From the NCBI GenBank assembly GCA_002786025.1, contig NHNW01000143.1:1-11026 (forward strand): a DNA stretch of 11,026 nt, given 5' to 3'. The position numbers and the translations under genes were made by a program. The stretch's first letter is position 1; each line of letters starts with the position of its first letter. Shown here one piece after another: positions 8,375 through 11,026 of the stretch. The stretch comes from Zasmidium citrigriseum. Taxonomy: Eukaryota > Ascomycota > Dothideomycetes > Mycosphaerellales > Mycosphaerellaceae. The notes under the pieces were generated by a model, which saw only the letters and a list, made by a program, of their open reading frames with translations, was not told the origin of the DNA and did no database searches.

Positions 8375-9957
8375 TTACTATTAATAGGCTTAAATCTAGG
8401 GGGTCTACTACTAGATACTTTCGTTAGCGATAGTATAGGCTCGTCTAGCTTAGGAGCTAGTTACTTCGCTATTAGGAGACGCTTAGAATTCTAGGTATTA
8501 ATAAAGCTTCCGAGCTATTTCTTAACTATAATAGGGCTATTATCGTCCTTCGCCTAGTAATCTATAACCTTTAGAAGGCGCTCGTCTTCTAACGACGGGC
8601 TTATAGTACTAATATAGGATCGTAGCGAGTTAGGGAAGAACTATATACGAGGGGCGCCCTATAAGTAATCTACCGTACCTCGTAAGTATCTCTTACGTCT
8701 ATACTATCGGATAGCGCCTATAACGTCTATTATAACGAAATATAGGTTATTCTCCGTAGCTAACTAGATAGACCTATCGGGAGAGACCTTACACTTATCG
8801 CTATACGCCTAGAGAGATATATTTAGCGTATTAATCTCCTCCTTAGTTATAGTTATATTAGAGATAGTAAAGATACCTATCTAGCCTAGGGCGATTTTCC
8901 TCGCGGTAGCGGTTATATCCTCTACGTTTAGGCTAAATATTACCTTTATCTTCCTCGACTTATCGTAGTTATCGTTAATCCGCTTAATAGTATACTTATT
9001 TAGAAGTCTAATAACCTATTTCTAATCCTAGTTCTTATAGCTCGCTAACTCTAGGATCGTCTTTATTTTTTTAGTCTACGTACTATTTAGACCCTTATAC
9101 TCTAGTAGCTCTCTAGGATCGAGAATCTTAGTAGACTTAGAAACATATAGATACTTATAGATAAAGGCCTAATCCTACGTTATAAGCTTATAGAGGTCCT
9201 CCGTATCCTTAACCCTCCGCTTCGAATCCTTTCCCTTCGCGTAGAGCGTCGTTAAATCTTTAGTACTAGTAACTACTTTCTCGAGATTCTTAGGGCCTAA
9301 AATTATTTCGCCGAGTTTATTAATAATAGCTATAGAGGCGTATATCGTCTCGTCCTAAGTCTAAGCGTACGTATTTAAATACTATAGTATTAGAGTAAAT
9401 ACGGTACTAGCGTCGCCTTCTTCTTTATAGATCTTATTTAGCGCCGTAAAAGCGCCCTCGATAGTAGCAATATTATAATTACTATAGAGAACTAAGCTAA
9501 TAGCTATCGTAGAGTTAAAGGCGAGGTACTTAAGGACGGACTATAATTAAGTAAGCTCCGAATACGTAAGTATAGGAGTAGATAGCTAGCTAAGCCTTAG
9601 CTATATCGATATATTTACTATACTAGTAGAAGCGTTAGTATCGGGAAGCGTAGCCGCTTAAGAAGCTCTATAAGATTACTACGAGCGGAGGCTATAAGTT
9701 AGAAGTTTAGCTACTTAGGTAGGAGTAGGTGTTTCTTTAGTCGTTAGTATAACTTTATCTAGCTATAGAGCTAATTAAGTCGAGCCGCCGAGGCCGTATA
9801 GATTAACTATAGGAGTTAGAGTAAGTAGATAACCGAGCTAACCGAGTAGGGTTAATAGCTAGTTTAGAGTTATTAGAGTAGGAGGAGGTACTATCTAAGT
9901 AGGAGGCGCTCGCGATACGCTAGCTAGGCGGTCTAAATCTTCCTAACTCTCCGATAT

Positions 9958-10289
9958 AATAGTAAAGCTAAGTCGGTAGAAGAGTAGGTAGGTCTTAGAA
10001 GCGAGGAGTAGTAGAGAATACGATAGTACTAGCTAGCGTAGAGCGAGGGGCGTAAGCGAGAGTTCGTAAGATTATAATAGATACGAGGACGGACTAAGTA
10101 GAAGCGTACGACTCGTATAAAGCGGGCGTATATAGGTATAAGAGGTAGAAAGTTATAGCGAGGCGAAAACTTCGTCGCCGCGTCTACTATTGTTTTAGTA
10201 AGCTAATATTACCTATAGTAATAGAATTAGGCTTTTAAACCTTATAAGGAAAGTATAAAGCTAATACTAGTATAGCGCCTATAGCTATA
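9958..10289. promoter_or_regulatory. Divergent intergenic region between two RIP-inactivated genes
   Basis: About 330 bases separate the proposed start of the large minus-strand protein (9957) from the proposed start of the plus-strand gene (10290). No frame reads well here. A head-to-head arrangement of this size suggests a shared bidirectional promoter. Specific boxes cannot be assigned because RIP has converted much of the sequence to TA-containing words. Immediately before 10290 the bases CTATA would revert to CCACA, giving CACAATG, a typical fungal start context. Confidence 0.4.
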
Positions 10290-11026
10290 ATATCGTCGTT
10301 AAAGACGAGTATTATAGAAGAGAGTATATAGTTAAACTAACTAGGCCTTAATATAGACGAGGACGGAGATTACTAGTTTATATAACTATTAATCGCAATT
10401 TCCGAAGTAAATCGCGGCTAGCCTAGTATCTAATTATCGAGTATTAATTTAATAGCTTCGAGTAATCCTAGAGCTAGCTACCTACTATATTATAAAGATT
10501 CTTAACTTATTACTCTCCTAGACTTATATAGTAGGGCTGTTTTAAAGGTATAATCTTACGGTAGTATAATAGTCTTTTTAGACGGCGAGCTCTACTAGTA
10601 GTATTAGAATATATAGGAGAGATCTCGTTATTCGCTAGGGTATAAAATACGGCCGAAATTTATCTACTTTAGTACTACGAATAATTCTTACGTCGTTAAT
10701 TTTACGAAGTTAATATTTAATACCTACGGCGATAAGGTCTTAAGGTAATTTAATAGCTCGGCGCTACTAGAGCGTATATTAAGAGCGTAGGTAGTAGATA
10801 TCCTAGCGATAACGTTATAATATTACGCTACGCGCTACGAAGAGTAATAATATTACGTAACTAACCTTAAACTCTAGGAAGGCGCGGAAAATTATTACAA
10901 AATAGATAGGTAAGGAGCGAGAGAAATAATTATAGTATAAATAAATAAAAAGCGCGGGAAGTTATTATAAGATATAAGCTATTCTTATTACTATCTACTT
11001 AAGACCTTCTATCTTAAGCTTATTAT
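10290..11026 (+). pseudogene. RIP-inactivated gene of unknown family, divergent and 3'-truncated by the window
   Basis: A plus-strand frame starts at ATA (10290-10292), reading M-S-S-L-K-T-S-I-I-E-E-S, and runs 245 codons to the edge. Protein-like pieces include MDEDGDYQFMQLLIAISEVN (10353-10412), a part around 10575-10585 reading VFLDGEL, MRPKFIYFSTTNNSYVVNF near 10647-10704 and FNSSALLERMLRAQVVDILA near 10752-10809. Interior stops are TAA or TAG only. One TAA at 10911-10913 could be the true end (207 residues, preceded by ENYYKIDR). The frame stays readable beyond it, so it may instead be a former CAA. No family was recognised: there is no clear zinc-finger, helicase, recombinase or polymerase motif. 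It is divergent from the large protein and shares its RIP state, so the two may belong to one repeated unit. Confidence 0.55.

Larger units (their letters stand above)
5941..9957 (-). pseudogene. RIP-inactivated large protein of unknown family (about 1,340 residues)
   Basis: One indel-free minus frame runs 1,339 codons. The start is placed at ATA (former ATG) 9957-9955, reading M-S-E-S-x-E-D-L-D-R-L, after which the frame is continuously protein-like. Layout: residues 1-110, Pro/Ser/Thr-rich and probably disordered; about 140-510, mixed helical with patches such as TIEGAFTALNKIYKE near 9465-9420; about 525-710, an acidic low-complexity linker with six DPNDE-type repeats and two 6-residue repeats; about 715-1339, a long globular part with many hydrophobic and aromatic residues (GLKKALLGLRPFITAISDYW near 7605-7545, KGVPFTKGSNLERFFEPLASL near 6025-5965). 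No RT, integrase, transposase DDE, helicase Walker or zinc-finger motif was recognised. I do not know its function. RIP implies it was present in duplicated DNA, so a mobile-element protein or element cargo is likely. Its end is uncertain: the frame stays readable past 5941, but another frame then reads better. Confidence 0.65.
1..11026. other. Region saturated with repeat-induced point mutation (RIP)
   Basis: CpA and TpG are nearly absent over the whole window. By eye only 13 CpA and 7 TpG remain, starting at 1529, 2189, 2726, 2780, 2828, 3206, 3246, 3687, 3791, 3959, 5918, 6559, 8792, 9144, 9468, 9730, 10191, 10396, 10538 and 10898. TpA is in great excess, while CpG, CpT and CpC are frequent. 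RIP in filamentous ascomycetes changes C to T mainly in CpA, which appears as G to A in TpG when the other strand is hit. Both strands are saturated here. The consequences are seen throughout: almost no ATG, no TGA, almost no His, Cys, Trp or Gln codons, and many TAA/TAG in every frame. The depletion has no visible edge inside the window, so the affected block is larger than 11 kb. Confidence 0.95.

Noticed and set aside
10908..10916. GGTAAGG as a possible intron 5' splice site in the plus-strand gene.
   Set aside because: No credible branch point and acceptor pair could be separated from RIP-created TAAC/TAG words, and the frame reads through without splicing.
10882..10979. Imperfect direct repeat, GCGCGG-AA-TTATTA, at 10882 and 10952 about 70 bases apart.
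   Set aside because: Only about 23 bases with four mismatches that RIP does not explain. In such restricted sequence this is likely chance.
1..11026. Short stop-free ORFs on both strands taken as intact genes.
   Set aside because: With ATG and TGA removed, TAA/TAG-free stretches arise in wrong frames. The real frames contain many RIP-derived stops, so longest-ORF calls are misleading.
1..11026. Artefact such as bisulfite-converted or artificial sequence.
   Set aside because: C is kept in CpG, CpT and CpC, and both strands are affected only at CpA. Coherent Gag and protease motifs with exact RIP-type changes argue for natural RIP.

Overview
The window is fungal DNA in which almost every CpA and TpG has been converted to TpA. 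Reading by eye I count only 20 CpA/TpG dinucleotides (13 CpA, 7 TpG) on the + strand of 11,026 bases. A sequence of this composition should hold more than a thousand. CpG and CpT remain common. Loss of CpA on both strands with CpG kept is the signature of repeat-induced point mutation (RIP), a defence of filamentous ascomycetes (Pezizomycotina) against duplicated DNA. I therefore read the window as heavily RIP-inactivated repeat DNA of such a fungus; I cannot name the species.

RIP removes ATG, TGA, CAN and TGN codons, so no gene here can be translated as it stands. It adds no insertions or deletions, and the reading frames survive. If TAA/TAG is read as former CAA/CAG/TGG, ATA as former ATG/ACA, and TAY as former CAY/TGY, long protein-like frames appear.

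Most of the window is coded on the minus strand, read from right to left. A large unknown protein starts near 9957 and runs to about 5941 (about 1,340 codons). A frame change near 5940 leads into a less certain stretch (about 5940-5220). A pyrimidine-rich leader at about 4800-4930 precedes a retrotransposon Gag-protease frame (4754-1335). That frame carries a CCHC zinc knuckle and a retropepsin domain. It appears to pass, through a possible -1 frameshift site at 1341-1347, into an acidic frame that runs off the left edge. No reverse transcriptase, RNase H or integrase motif is visible; if the element is a complete Ty3/Gypsy-type one, those lie left of base 1. On the plus strand an unknown gene starts at 10290, divergent from the large protein, and probably runs off the right edge.

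The left half is best explained as a minus-oriented LTR-retrotransposon fragment. The right half is a divergent pair of genes I cannot assign to a family. It may be a second mobile element, cargo of a larger one, or a duplicated host region. I found no tRNA, rRNA, CRISPR array or intact gene.
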